This document shows, one piece after another, positions 28,343-37,037 of a stretch of DNA of 64,000 nt. The DNA comes from JAKPAM01 sp047601745 (GTDB lineage Bacteria; Pseudomonadota; Gammaproteobacteria; Burkholderiales; Burkholderiaceae_E): contig JASGIS010000001.1 of the NCBI GenBank assembly GCA_047601745.1, forward strand, positions 4,464,001 through 4,528,000, written 5' to 3'. The notes beneath the pieces were generated by a model, which saw nothing but the letters and a program-made list of their open reading frames with translations, was not told the origin of the DNA and ran no database searches. The position numbers and the translations under genes are program-made. How positions within the stretch are numbered: position 1 is the first letter of the stretch; each line of letters starts with the position of its first letter.

Positions 28343-30178
28343 TTGGCACTCTCAGACGCGGCCGTTCGCCAGGCCAAAGCCGTCGGCAAACCTTACACTC
28401 TTGGTGACATTGACGGCCTTTCCCTCGCCGTGAGCGAGAGAGGAGGCCGTTCCTGGCACTTCCGCTACATCTGGGCCGGCAAGCAAAAGCGCATGTCGCT
28501 GGGCACCTATCCCGAACTCAGTCTTCGGGAGGCCCGAGCCCTGCGAGATGAGGCCCGAGCCTTGCTGGCCAAGGGAATCAACCCGAAGGTAGACCGCAAG
28601 CGCAAGCGTCAGGCCGTGCGCCTGGCCGGCCAACACAGCTTCCAGGCACTGTTCAAGCAATGGGTCGAACACCGTAGGCTGGAACTCAAAGAGGGACGCA
28701 ACAGCACCCTCGCTCAAATCCAACGCATTTTTGACAAGGACGTGCTGCCAGCCTTGGGCAACATATCCGTCCACGATGTTCGGCGCAGCGATCTGCTGGA
28801 AGTAGTAGCCAGGATTGAGGAGCGCAAAGCGCACACCACGGCGGAGAAGGTGCGAACCTGGTTCAACCAGCTGTTTCGTTTCATCATGGTCAAGGTTGAC
28901 GGTCTCGAAGTCAATCCAGCTTCCGACCTGGATGTTCTGGCCTTGCCCAAGCCTCCGGTGTTGCACAACCCTTTCTTGCGGTTGCCCGAAGTGCCCGAAC
29001 TGCTGCAGAAGATCCGCCACTATCGCGGCAAGACTGCCACGCAGCTTGGCATCCGCCTATTGTTCCTGACGGGCGTTCGCACCGGGGAACTGCGTCTGGC
29101 AACCCCCGACCAGTTTGACCTGAATCAGGGCCTTTGGATCATTCCCCCAGAAGTGGTTAAGCAACTCCAGAACGATATGCGAAAGAAGGGCAAGCGTCCG
29201 CAGGACATCCCCCCGTACATCGTGCCCCTGTCCGTCCAGGCAATGGAGATCGTTCGCTACCTACTGGAGCGGGTCAAACCGGCCCAGCGCTACCTGCTCG
29301 CCCACCGCAGCGATCTGAAAAAACGCATCAGCGAGAACACGATCAACTACGCCTTGACGCGGATGGGCTACAAGGACCTGCTGACCGCACACGGCATCCG
29401 GGGTACGATCTCCACGGCCCTCAACGAATTCGGTTATCCCAAGAACTGGGTGGATGCGCAGCTTTCGCACAGCGATCCAAACCAAGTGAGTGCGGCCTAC
29501 AACCATGCCATGTTTGTGGAGCCTCGTCGCAAGATGATGCAGGACTGGGCCGACCGCCTCGACCTGCTGGAACAAGGCGAGGTCGTGGCAGCGAGTACTC
29601 ATCTGATCATCCGCATTGAAGATTCGCCCATGCTGAGCGGCATGGAAGGAATGCTTGCAGTGCAGGGGGCCGCTTCGATGGCGCCGGTTATGTTGCCAGC
29701 AATGGCTGGGGTGCCGGTGCGCCGCTTGTCAGCAGTGCCCTCAAAAGCTGCTTCTGAACCCGCCATCGAGATAGCCATTTCGGACCTGCAGAGCGAACGT
29801 ATGCAAATGATCGCCACCTACGAAGCTCCCGGCAATCTGCCGGTGGTCCAGTACGCCCGGCTGGCGGGCAAGTCGCGCGACCAGATCAATCGCGAAATCA
29901 AGGCTGGCAAGCTGCTAACCCTGACCATGGGCAACCGTGGTCAACGCATCCCGGAATGGCAACTCGACCCGCTCAAACAGCGGTTGGCGCAGACCGTCAT
30001 GCAGAGGGTGGCGGGCGTAGATTCGTGGCAGCTTTACAGGGAGCTGATGACACCAAGGGCATTTCTTGACGGCCGTTCGGTTGTAGATGCCTTGTCAACG
30101 GAAAACTTGCACGAAATCATCGCACTGCTTTGTGCCAAGCTTGACCAGCGCAATGTATCAATGCCAGAAATGGCCTGA
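28343..30178 (+). CDS. P4-type tyrosine integrase with extra C-terminal domain
   Basis: Site-specific recombinase likely responsible for inserting the island at tRNA-Gly. 611 residues against about 400 for typical P4-like integrases. An N-terminal arm-binding (DUF4102-like) domain (about 1-90) and a SAM-like core-binding domain (about 100-200) precede the catalytic domain. Active residues are Arg246 (TGVRTGEL), His350 and Arg353 (HGIRGT), His376 (LSHSD) and nucleophile Tyr386 (SAAYNHAMF). The last 200 residues are an addition. They contain a helix-turn-helix-like segment (VVQYARLAGKSRDQINREIK) and a tail with TPRAFLDGRSVVDALS that resembles MbcA/ParS-type domains. TTG start with TAGGAG 8 bases upstream. 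Convergent with the next gene, 7 bases apart. Confidence 0.93.
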   Translation: MALSDAAVRQAKAVGKPYTLGDIDGLSLAVSERGGRSWHFRYIWAGKQKRMSLGTYPELSLREARALRDEARALLAKGINPKVDRKRKRQAVRLAGQHSFQALFKQWVEHRRLELKEGRNSTLAQIQRIFDKDVLPALGNISVHDVRRSDLLEVVARIEERKAHTTAEKVRTWFNQLFRFIMVKVDGLEVNPASDLDVLALPKPPVLHNPFLRLPEVPELLQKIRHYRGKTATQLGIRLLFLTGVRTGELRLATPDQFDLNQGLWIIPPEVVKQLQNDMRKKGKRPQDIPPYIVPLSVQAMEIVRYLLERVKPAQRYLLAHRSDLKKRISENTINYALTRMGYKDLLTAHGIRGTISTALNEFGYPKNWVDAQLSHSDPNQVSAAYNHAMFVEPRRKMMQDWADRLDLLEQGEVVAASTHLIIRIEDSPMLSGMEGMLAVQGAASMAPVMLPAMAGVPVRRLSAVPSKAASEPAIEIAISDLQSERMQMIATYEAPGNLPVVQYARLAGKSRDQINREIKAGKLLTLTMGNRGQRIPEWQLDPLKQRLAQTVMQRVAGVDSWQLYRELMTPRAFLDGRSVVDALSTENLHEIIALLCAKLDQRNVSMPEMA

Positions 30179-30185
30179 GTTTCCT

Positions 30186-30869
30186 TCATCGGGCGTTGGC
30201 AATTCGTAGGGCCCTGCGCTCGAATCGCTCTGACACAGAGTGGTTTGCGGGCCGCACTAGATGTGTGACTATCTCATAAGGACCATCATCCGAGAGCGGT
30301 CGCATGCAGAGTCCCCACGCATGAGCACGCACAATGCGCGATTGTGCGGTTACGCCAACACCGTACCCTGCCGCAACCCATAGTGCCATCATCTCGAATG
30401 ACGTCACTTCTCTTCCCTCCTGTCTCTGTCCTCGTAAGACGCTGGATAAACGCTGATCCAGCAGAGGACAGGTCTCCGCATGCCAACGGAACACAGGGTA
30501 GCCTTGCAAATCATTGATTGAGAGCTCTGTTCGGTCGAGCAGTGGGGAGCACAACGGGATAGCAACGGCCATGCTTTCATACCACAACGGTTGACTGCAC
30601 AGGGATGGGTCAGCCACACCGTGGAGGGACATCCCCGCGTCGTAGCGACGTCCACGAAGCCCAGTTATTAGCTCGTCGTCCGAAGTCTCGCTGATTGTGA
30701 TGGCAGCTTCCGGTTCTTGCTCTCGTTGCAGCGAGAGCAATGCTGAGAGGCGCGACAATGGCACGCCGACGGCGATGCCGAGCCTGAGGGTTGAAGAGTG
30801 GCTGATGGCGTCATGCATGAGAACCCCTGAATCGTGAGGTAAAAAGGGGTGGGCTACCATGGTGGTCAA
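30186..30869 (-). CDS. LysR effector-binding domain without DNA-binding domain
   Basis: 227 residues that align to the ligand-binding half of LysR regulators (LRLGIAVGVPLSRLSALLSL, AAGYGVGVTAQSRIV), with no N-terminal winged helix. It may be a remnant of a full LysR gene or a functional headless effector domain. A 168-base fragment homologous to 30621-30788 lies at 56445-56612, beside the second XRE/LysR pair. Base composition is clearly lower in GC than the chromosome core. Start uncertain; MHDAISHSS is an alternative. Confidence 0.65.
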   Translation of the reverse strand: MTTMVAHPFLPHDSGVLMHDAISHSSTLRLGIAVGVPLSRLSALLSLQREQEPEAAITISETSDDELITGLRGRRYDAGMSLHGVADPSLCSQPLWYESMAVAIPLCSPLLDRTELSINDLQGYPVFRWHAETCPLLDQRLSSVLRGQRQEGREVTSFEMMALWVAAGYGVGVTAQSRIVRAHAWGLCMRPLSDDGPYEIVTHLVRPANHSVSERFERRALRIANAR

Positions 30870-31002
30870 GAGTTAAATTTAAAGTGGCGATATTTAATTG
30901 AATGCCTGATAATTCTGCAAACGCAGATGCGTTCCGGTCAACGAGGCCACGCCTAGGCGCAACCATCTATCAATCCAGGTCAGCCGTGGCGTTTGAAGAA
31001 TT

Positions 31003-31212
31003 GTGTCAACCGTCCGTACGACGCAATGCGTAGTTCAGAATGAGCTTGCCGCTTTGGCGGGGACCGAACGCTCGTACGCGGGCAAGTTTGAGCGCGGGTC
31101 GCGCATGACCGCGCTCGACCTGATACTTATAATTTCCGCGACGCTCGGACTAATTTCTACCGAATTTATGGGCGCCATGAAGCGCAACCTTCGTGTCCGC
31201 ACCGATATATGA
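31003..31212 (+). CDS. Small XRE-like helix-turn-helix protein, possibly decayed
   Basis: 69 residues. The segment ELAALAGTERSYAGKFERGS matches the XRE helix-turn-helix pattern (..LA..AG..R.Y....ERG), and a second helix region SATLGLISTEFM follows. It starts with GTG and has no clear ribosome site. Related DNA at 56637-56927 encodes a diverged version. It may be a degraded regulator, since the first helix expected upstream is not readable in this frame. The nearby LysR gene converges on it. Confidence 0.5.
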   Translation: MSTVRTTQCVVQNELAALAGTERSYAGKFERGSRMTALDLILIISATLGLISTEFMGAMKRNLRVRTDI

Positions 31213-31236
31213 ATTTTGACGAAGGGGACTGCACCA

Positions 31237-32127
31237 TCAATCACCGACGTGCGCGCGCAAGCGAACGATGAATCGTTCCAGAGTCTCTGGCAGGTTGCCA
31301 TTATCTGGGCGAAGCAGGTAGGTCGTGATGACTGCGGATTCCACTGCTAGGGGCCGAGTCGCCACATCGGTGCATTGGCAGCACGCGATTCTGCCTGCTG
31401 TCGCGAAACCGACGCCATATCCTGCCCCGACCAGGGCGAGCATCATTTCCAGCGAGGAGACGTGCTCGACCACCTTTGGATCGGGTTCCAATGGGCGAAG
31501 AAGCCGCGCCAGCTCGCGGCAATATCCTTCGCACACCTGCGGGTCACATAGCACAAGCGGGTGATACGCGAGTTCATGGAGCGGAACTTCCTTATGCGAT
31601 AGCAGCGGGTGCCTGGTCGGCACCGCGAGGACCAGCGGGTCTTGCCAAATGGGTTCGGCCACGATGCCGTCACCGACATCGGCTGTGTGTGCGAATCCGA
31701 TCATGAAATCGCCTGACCGCAATCCGCGCAGTTGTTCAGCCAAAGGCACCTCAGACATGCGGATCTTGATCTCAGGTTCGTCTGCGCGGCAATGGGCAAG
31801 AAACGCTGACAGCCGAGGATAGATCGCCCCGTCGGACACAGCTACGCGCAAGCTTCCACGCAAACCTGCCGCGACTGCTCGAACGTTCTCTTGCGCTTGC
31901 TGCAAAACCGAAAACAGTCTGCGTGTGTCCTGCAAGAATGCAGCACCTGCTGAGCTCAGTCGGGTTCCCCGACGATCCCGGTCAAAAAGCATTACCTCCA
32001 GCTCGACTTCAAGCTCTTTTATGGTCCTGGAGAGTGCTGATTGATCGATATACAGGCGCTCCGCTGCACGCGTGAAATGCAGTTCTTCGGCCACGGCCAA
32101 GAAGTAGCGAAGGTGTCGTAACTCCAT
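31237..32127 (-). CDS. LysR-family transcriptional regulator, copy 1
   Basis: 296 residues. The N-terminal winged helix begins MELRHLRYFLAVAEELHFTR with AAERLYIDQSALSRTIKELE, typical of LysR. The effector domain (about 90-290) includes GLRGSLRVAVSDGAIYP and GAGYGVGFATAGRI. It is a close paralogue of the regulator at 56942-57832; most positions are identical by eye. The effector that it senses is unknown. It is not divergent from any clear target, so the regulated genes cannot be named from context. Confidence 0.92.
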   Translation of the reverse strand: MELRHLRYFLAVAEELHFTRAAERLYIDQSALSRTIKELEVELEVMLFDRDRRGTRLSSAGAAFLQDTRRLFSVLQQAQENVRAVAAGLRGSLRVAVSDGAIYPRLSAFLAHCRADEPEIKIRMSEVPLAEQLRGLRSGDFMIGFAHTADVGDGIVAEPIWQDPLVLAVPTRHPLLSHKEVPLHELAYHPLVLCDPQVCEGYCRELARLLRPLEPDPKVVEHVSSLEMMLALVGAGYGVGFATAGRIACCQCTDVATRPLAVESAVITTYLLRPDNGNLPETLERFIVRLRAHVGD

Positions 32128-32744
32128 CGGATTTACCGTCGTTCACAACCAAAAGCAGCTCGCAATTGCTTCCCGCTCTTTACCAAAGGCTGGTAGCTTC
32201 GAATCGCCGATGCGGCGTAAGCAGGGCTCCCCGGAAGTGAAAGAACAAGCTGAAATCGAGTCAACCTGAATGGACTTGCAATCCATTGCATGACTACTTT
32301 GCTGAGACCTCAGGCCTTCGAGAAAGGCGTGGCCGCTGCCAAGGCGAGGACTACCGCCGGTCAGCGCGCTGGCCACAGAGTGTCCGAACAACGACGCATC
32401 TATTCCCAGGAACCGGAGTACTGATGATTGCGAAACAGCTATGGCAAGCCCGAGACCTGATTGAACCGCAAGACTTCGTCATGATCCATGCTCAACTCTC
32501 GGGCCACATGTGCCTTGTTTTCCCGTTCCGTGGCAACGTGACCACAATGTCCGCCATTGGCAGTACGTCGTGCGAGTCACACGCCGGGCTGTGGCGAATG
32601 GTGGCAGCGATGCGGTCGGCAGCACTTGCGCGCTCGCTTCGGATTAAACGATGGACACGTAGCCATGTAGGCGCTTGTGGATCGGGCCGGATTTCCTGCC
32701 CCAGCGTTGTTGATTATAAAACCATCGACGACGATAATCTGTCA
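32128..32744. other. Intergenic region without a supported gene
   Basis: 617 bases of lower-GC DNA. An open frame of 156 codons (32286-32756, +) exists but has no recognisable domain, no good ribosome site and an unnatural composition. I see no RNA gene or transposase remnant that I can name. Confidence 0.5.
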
Positions 32745-33098
32745 TCATTGGAATGATGTGCGAGGGTGGGTTGCGTATAGCGATCGGCTTCGATAGAACG
32801 CTCCAGCAGCATCCTCTTGAATGCGCCGCGGTACGAATAGTCCATCTATTAGGCTACATTTGAACTCGGCCGCGGCTTCTAGTGCTAAGCTCAGTGAGAC
32901 AGAACTGCTCTCTCCGTCAGAAAATTCGACAATGGCGCGCTCGAAGTGGAAAGATATCAACCGAATGGGTTCTTTGGAGGTACTATACACATTGGCGTCG
33001 CGGTACAGTCTCGTTGCGTTATAAGAAGGGGCGAAAACAATACCTGAGCCCAGCATGTTGTAAAAGACAAGAGAATACGTCGTGGGGTTGCACGCCAT
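32745..33098 (-). CDS. Small hypothetical protein coupled to the FMN dehydrogenase
   Basis: 117 residues, not recognised. The start ATG overlaps the TAA stop of the upstream dehydrogenase (TAATG), which favours real translation. The sequence has a plausible protein mix (for example YRDANVYSTSKEPIRLISF and SLSLALEAAAEFKCSLIDG), with no membrane segment. GC is low. It could be a small accessory protein or a chance frame. Confidence 0.4.
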   Translation of the reverse strand: MACNPTTYSLVFYNMLGSGIVFAPSYNATRLYRDANVYSTSKEPIRLISFHFERAIVEFSDGESSSVSLSLALEAAAEFKCSLIDGLFVPRRIQEDAAGAFYRSRSLYATHPRTSFQ

Positions 33099-34246
33099 TA
33101 GGCGCGGAATCTAAGGTTCCCTCGGCTGATATCAGCGATGCATCGCGCACCCATCAGGCGCATGTCGCGCACGATCTCTGCGTGTAACTGACTCAGGGCG
33201 CGCTCAATCCCAGCCTGTCCGGCGGCGGCCAACGGGAACAGGTAGTAACGGCCCAGCCCCACTGCCTTGGCTCCTAGAGACAGCGCCTTGAGCACGTGGC
33301 TACCGCGCTGCACACCGCCATCCATCAGCACGTCAAGCCGATCGCCAACCGCTTGCACGATCTCGTCCAACTGATCGAAGGCGGAGCGCGAGCCGTCGAG
33401 CTGCCGCCCGCCGTGGTTTGACAGTACGATTCCCGTGCAGCCGATGTCAGCCGCGCGTCGCGCATCGTCCGCGCTCATTACACCCTTGAGGCAGAACTGC
33501 CTGTCCCATTCTTCGACCATGCGCGCCACATCGTCCCAGTCCATCGACGGGTCCAGCATCTCGGTGAAGTAGCGGCCGATGCTCAGCGTGTCGCTCTTCA
33601 TGTTGATGTGGGCATCGAGCTGCGGCAGGCTGAACTTCTCGTGCGTGACGTAGTTGAGGCCCCAGGCCGGCTTGATAGCGAACTGGAACAGGCCGCTCAA
33701 TGTCAGGCGGAATGGGATCGAGAAGCCCGTGCGCAGGTCGCGCTCGCGGTTGCCGCCGGTGATGCTGTCTACCGTAAGCATCATCACCTGGATCCCGCAC
33801 TGCTTGGCCCTATCCATCATGGCGCGGTTCAGGCCCCGATCCTTGTGAAAGTAGAACTGGTAGATCAGCGGTATACGATGCCTCTTCGCCAGATCTTCCA
33901 TCGAGACGGTTCCTAAAGAGGAGACGCCGAACATAGTACCGAAGCGCTCGGCAGCTGCAGCAGTTGCGCGTTCACCTTGATGATGGAACAGCCGCTGCAG
34001 CGCAGTCGGCGACAGATAAACCGGCAGGTCAATCTTCTGCCCCATCACGGTGACTGAGAGGTCCACGTCGGAGACGCCGCGCAGCACACTCGGCACTAAG
34101 TCGCAAGTCTGAAACGCGGCAGTGTTGCGACGAAGTGTCACCTCATCATCAGCGCCACCGTCGATGTAGTCGAAGATCGGCCTCGGCAACCGACGCTGTG
34201 CAAGGCGCCGGAAGTCGTGAAAGTTGTGGCAGTTCTTCAGGCGCAT
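33098..34246 (-). CDS. FMN-dependent alpha-hydroxy acid dehydrogenase (LldD-like) 1
   Basis: Oxidises an L-2-hydroxy acid to the 2-oxo acid with FMN. 382 residues with the family start DFRRLAQRRLPRPIFDYIDG, YFHKDRGL, DSITGGNRERDLRTGF, the active-site His and FMN-binding SNHGGRQLDGSRSA, and the phosphate-binding DGGVQRGSHVLKALSLGA. Substrate could be lactate, mandelate or a malate-like acid. It has an AAAGGAT ribosome site. The 247-base AT-rich gap before it suggests its own promoter. A paralogue lies at 54089. Confidence 0.9.
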   Translation of the reverse strand: MRLKNCHNFHDFRRLAQRRLPRPIFDYIDGGADDEVTLRRNTAAFQTCDLVPSVLRGVSDVDLSVTVMGQKIDLPVYLSPTALQRLFHHQGERATAAAAERFGTMFGVSSLGTVSMEDLAKRHRIPLIYQFYFHKDRGLNRAMMDRAKQCGIQVMMLTVDSITGGNRERDLRTGFSIPFRLTLSGLFQFAIKPAWGLNYVTHEKFSLPQLDAHINMKSDTLSIGRYFTEMLDPSMDWDDVARMVEEWDRQFCLKGVMSADDARRAADIGCTGIVLSNHGGRQLDGSRSAFDQLDEIVQAVGDRLDVLMDGGVQRGSHVLKALSLGAKAVGLGRYYLFPLAAAGQAGIERALSQLHAEIVRDMRLMGARCIADISRGNLRFRA

Positions 34247-34493
34247 AAATAGTCATCCTTTCTTAGAGGCTGACGAAATAGTCTTGGCCATAGTGTGGGT
34301 CTTTTCGGATGTAGGTTGTTCAGCACAATTTGCGATCAACATCAGCCAGCCGAAAGCGCAGGAAAATGCGGTTAACAGTCTGGGCGCGTGAGCAAAGTGC
34401 ACGTTACTCTATTCGTCGTAATTCCTGAGTCTATCGACACTAGTCGTTAGATTATAGATTGAGATAATCAATTTTAAAAACGTTTAATGATTA

Positions 34494-35786
34494 TTATGTT
34501 GATATCAAATAGTTTCGAAGCTTACGAGACTGCGCAAGAACAACCGCAGAGAAAGAGACCAATGCGACCAGAACCAACCAAGCTAAGGGAAATCCCTGCA
34601 TGTCGACGATCCAGCCAAACAACGGTGGCATGATCGAAACAGCGATCATGTTCAGCGTCATCGCGAAGCCGAGGGTGGAGGCGATGGAATTCGCGCTCGC
34701 CATTTCGGCCACCTGTAGCAAATAAAGTGGGTACCAACCGATGCCGAAGAAGCCGATGACCGCGATGAACACCGACACCGCCCAGAGCGAGGCGTCGGGC
34801 GGTAGTGCCAGCAGTGCCAAAGTCGCGATCACGCACACGATCATGCTTGCCCACATGGTGCGGATTCTCTGCCCCGGCCACAGCTTGTCGCTGCTCCATG
34901 GTAGGGCTATGCGTGCCACCACGCCTACCCACTGCGATATCGAGAACAGCAGTGCCCCGCCGACGATGGATGCTTGGAACTTGAAGGCCAGGAAGCTGAT
35001 GATGTGTGTTGCGAAAGTGAACTGAAATACAGCCATAGCGGCGCCAGAAAGCATGACGGGCCAGAGCGCGCCGAACGCTGCGATGCTGCGAATCGTTTCT
35101 AGCGGCTTTGCCGAAGGCGTCACTGCCTTTTCATCGTTCGCCTCCCGGTCCTGCTGAGCTGTGCGCCGGTCGCGGTGTAAGCCTAGGAACAGCAGCCCGC
35201 CGGCAATCCCAATGAAACCTTGGAAGAGCATTGCGGCTTTCCAGCCATAGTGACTTGCCAGAACCGGCAGGATGGTTGCAGCCACTGCCATGCCGCCGAC
35301 CACCGCCGCCTGCCGCGTGCCGGTAGCAAGCCCACGTTGGCCTGGCGGAAACCACTGCACAATGGCACGCGTGCCACCAGGCTGGATCGAGGCGTACATC
35401 GCCCCTAGGAATGTGACCCAAGCCAGTACAGCTCCATAAGTGGAACCCATGGCGGCCGCCATGATCGCGGCTAATCCCATCGCCACCATCGTGAGGCTGA
35501 CAACCCTGCGCTCGCCGAAGCGATCAATGCACATTCCGAACACGAAAATTGTGATGATTTGCCCTCCGTTTGCCGCCGTTATAAGAAGTGCTGCAGATGC
35601 CTGCGTGAGGTGAAATGCGGACTGGAAGAAGGGGACCAGAGGATACAGACCTTGGTGCGTGATCGAGCCCGCTGCCTGTGAGAATACGGCGGCCGCGAGG
35701 ACAATCCATCGGTAGGATTCGTTTGTCGCGACAGGGCTCGCTGCTTTCATCGGAAGTCTTAATATGCCGGATATGGTCAAGGACAC
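34494..35786 (-). CDS. MFS transporter
   Basis: 430 residues with about 12 membrane segments. The first-loop motif is GMCIDRFGERRVV and a charged central loop (HRDRRTAQQDREANDEK) separates the halves, the usual MFS layout. It probably moves an organic acid or the pathway product. The start is a GTG at 35786; an ATG at 35750 (MKAASPVATNESYRW) may be the true start. It lies 39 bases downstream of the malic-enzyme gene on the same strand, so it is probably the last gene of that operon. Confidence 0.88.
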   Translation of the reverse strand: MSLTISGILRLPMKAASPVATNESYRWIVLAAAVFSQAAGSITHQGLYPLVPFFQSAFHLTQASAALLITAANGGQIITIFVFGMCIDRFGERRVVSLTMVAMGLAAIMAAAMGSTYGAVLAWVTFLGAMYASIQPGGTRAIVQWFPPGQRGLATGTRQAAVVGGMAVAATILPVLASHYGWKAAMLFQGFIGIAGGLLFLGLHRDRRTAQQDREANDEKAVTPSAKPLETIRSIAAFGALWPVMLSGAAMAVFQFTFATHIISFLAFKFQASIVGGALLFSISQWVGVVARIALPWSSDKLWPGQRIRTMWASMIVCVIATLALLALPPDASLWAVSVFIAVIGFFGIGWYPLYLLQVAEMASANSIASTLGFAMTLNMIAVSIMPPLFGWIVDMQGFPLAWLVLVALVSFSAVVLAQSRKLRNYLIST

Positions 35787-35825
35787 TTCTCTATCTTGAG
35801 GCCGCCATTGTCCGGCGGCTAGCTG

Positions 35826-37028
35826 CTACGCTGCACGCCGCACCGCGTCGGCGACCGCCGGCATGACTCTGGGATCAAAGATGTCTGGGATTACGGAGCG
35901 CGGTCCGATATCCCTCCGATCCACCAGTGAGGCCAATGCGCAGGCCGCGGCCATTTTCATGCGGTCCGTTATACGCGGTGCCGCGCAATCCATCGCGCCG
36001 CGGAAGATTCCCGGATAGCACAACCCGTTGTCGATTTGGTTCGGGAAGTCGCTACGCCCAGTAGCGATCATTGCCACGACGCCATCGACCTCAGCAGGCG
36101 TGATCTCCGGCTGTGGATTAGCCAGTGCGAAGACGATAGGCGCGCGCGCCATGGTACGGATGTCGTCGACGCCTATCACTCCCGGCCCCGACAGACCTAC
36201 CAACACATCGGCACCGCGCAGCACGTCTTTCAATGTGCCCTGTTCGTTGCACCGATTCGCATGCTCGGCGAACCAGCGCTTGGTTGTATCGAGGTCGTTA
36301 CGACCAGCATGAATGGCGCCAGTGCGATCGCAGGCGACGAGGTTGCCAACCCCAAGTTGCAGGAACATGCGCGCGCAGGCCGTGCCTGCAGCGCCTGCTC
36401 CAACCATCACCACCCTTAATTGCTCCGGCCGCTTGCCGACCATCTCTAGTGTGTTGATCAGCGCCGCCGTCGCCGCTACGGCTGTGGCGTGCTGATCATC
36501 GTGCATGACGGGGATCTGAAGCTCCTCCTGAAGTCGGGCTTCGATCTCGAAGCAGCGCGGCGCGGAGATGTCCTCAAGCATGATCGCGCCGAATCCCGGC
36601 GATATCGCCTTCACTGTAGCGACAATTTCGTCAACATCGGTGGTCGCCAGGCAGATTGGGTAGGCATTGATGTCGGCGAATCGCTTGAATAGCAGTGCTT
36701 TGCCCTCCATCACAGGAAGGGCCGCCTCGGGCCCTACGTTGCCGATGCCGGAGACCGCCGTGCCGTCGGTAACAATGGCCACCGTGCTTGCCTTTGTCGT
36801 CAGCTCACGTACTCGCGACGGTTCGGCGTGGATCGCTCTCGCCACATAGGCAAAGCCAGGCGTGTAGGCTAGAGCGAGATCTTCTCGGCTGGCGAGCGGA
36901 ACCTTCAGGCACACCTCCATCTTTCCACCGCGGTGCAGCGCTATCGCTCGCTCGGCGAGCGATGCAGTATTCGGTGCGGCATGCGCGGCGTTGGCGCAGG
37001 CCTGAACGTCGAGACTCTCGATTTGCAT
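35826..37028 (-). CDS. Malic enzyme homologue (oxidoreductive decarboxylase)
   Basis: 400 residues, the short bacterial malic-enzyme form. YTPGFAYVARAIHAEPSRV, VAIVTDGTAVSGIGNVGPEA, MEGKALLFKRF, MHDDQHATAVAATAALINTL (metal site) and VMVGAGAAGTACARMF (dinucleotide-binding) are all present, as is NPQPEITPAEVDGVV. Normally it oxidises malate to pyruvate and CO2. Being embedded in a biosynthetic operon, it may supply pyruvate or act on a malate analogue; this is inference. AGAGGT ribosome site 6 bases upstream of ATG. Confidence 0.88.
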   Translation of the reverse strand: MQIESLDVQACANAAHAAPNTASLAERAIALHRGGKMEVCLKVPLASREDLALAYTPGFAYVARAIHAEPSRVRELTTKASTVAIVTDGTAVSGIGNVGPEAALPVMEGKALLFKRFADINAYPICLATTDVDEIVATVKAISPGFGAIMLEDISAPRCFEIEARLQEELQIPVMHDDQHATAVAATAALINTLEMVGKRPEQLRVVMVGAGAAGTACARMFLQLGVGNLVACDRTGAIHAGRNDLDTTKRWFAEHANRCNEQGTLKDVLRGADVLVGLSGPGVIGVDDIRTMARAPIVFALANPQPEITPAEVDGVVAMIATGRSDFPNQIDNGLCYPGIFRGAMDCAAPRITDRMKMAAACALASLVDRRDIGPRSVIPDIFDPRVMPAVADAVRRAA

Positions 37029-37037
37029 TGCTTACCT

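Larger units (their letters stand above)
30621..32127. repeat. Regulatory module, copy 1 (LysR-SBD / XRE / LysR)
   Basis: This stretch and 56445-57832 share the same ordered parts in the same direction: LysR effector-domain DNA (-), a small XRE-like frame (+) and a LysR gene (-). The offset between copies is about 25.7-25.8 kb. The middle section is shorter in copy 2. Confidence 0.85.

Noticed and set aside
32286..32756. 156-codon frame on the + strand
   Set aside because: No domain, poor ribosome site and unnatural composition; kept as non-coding.
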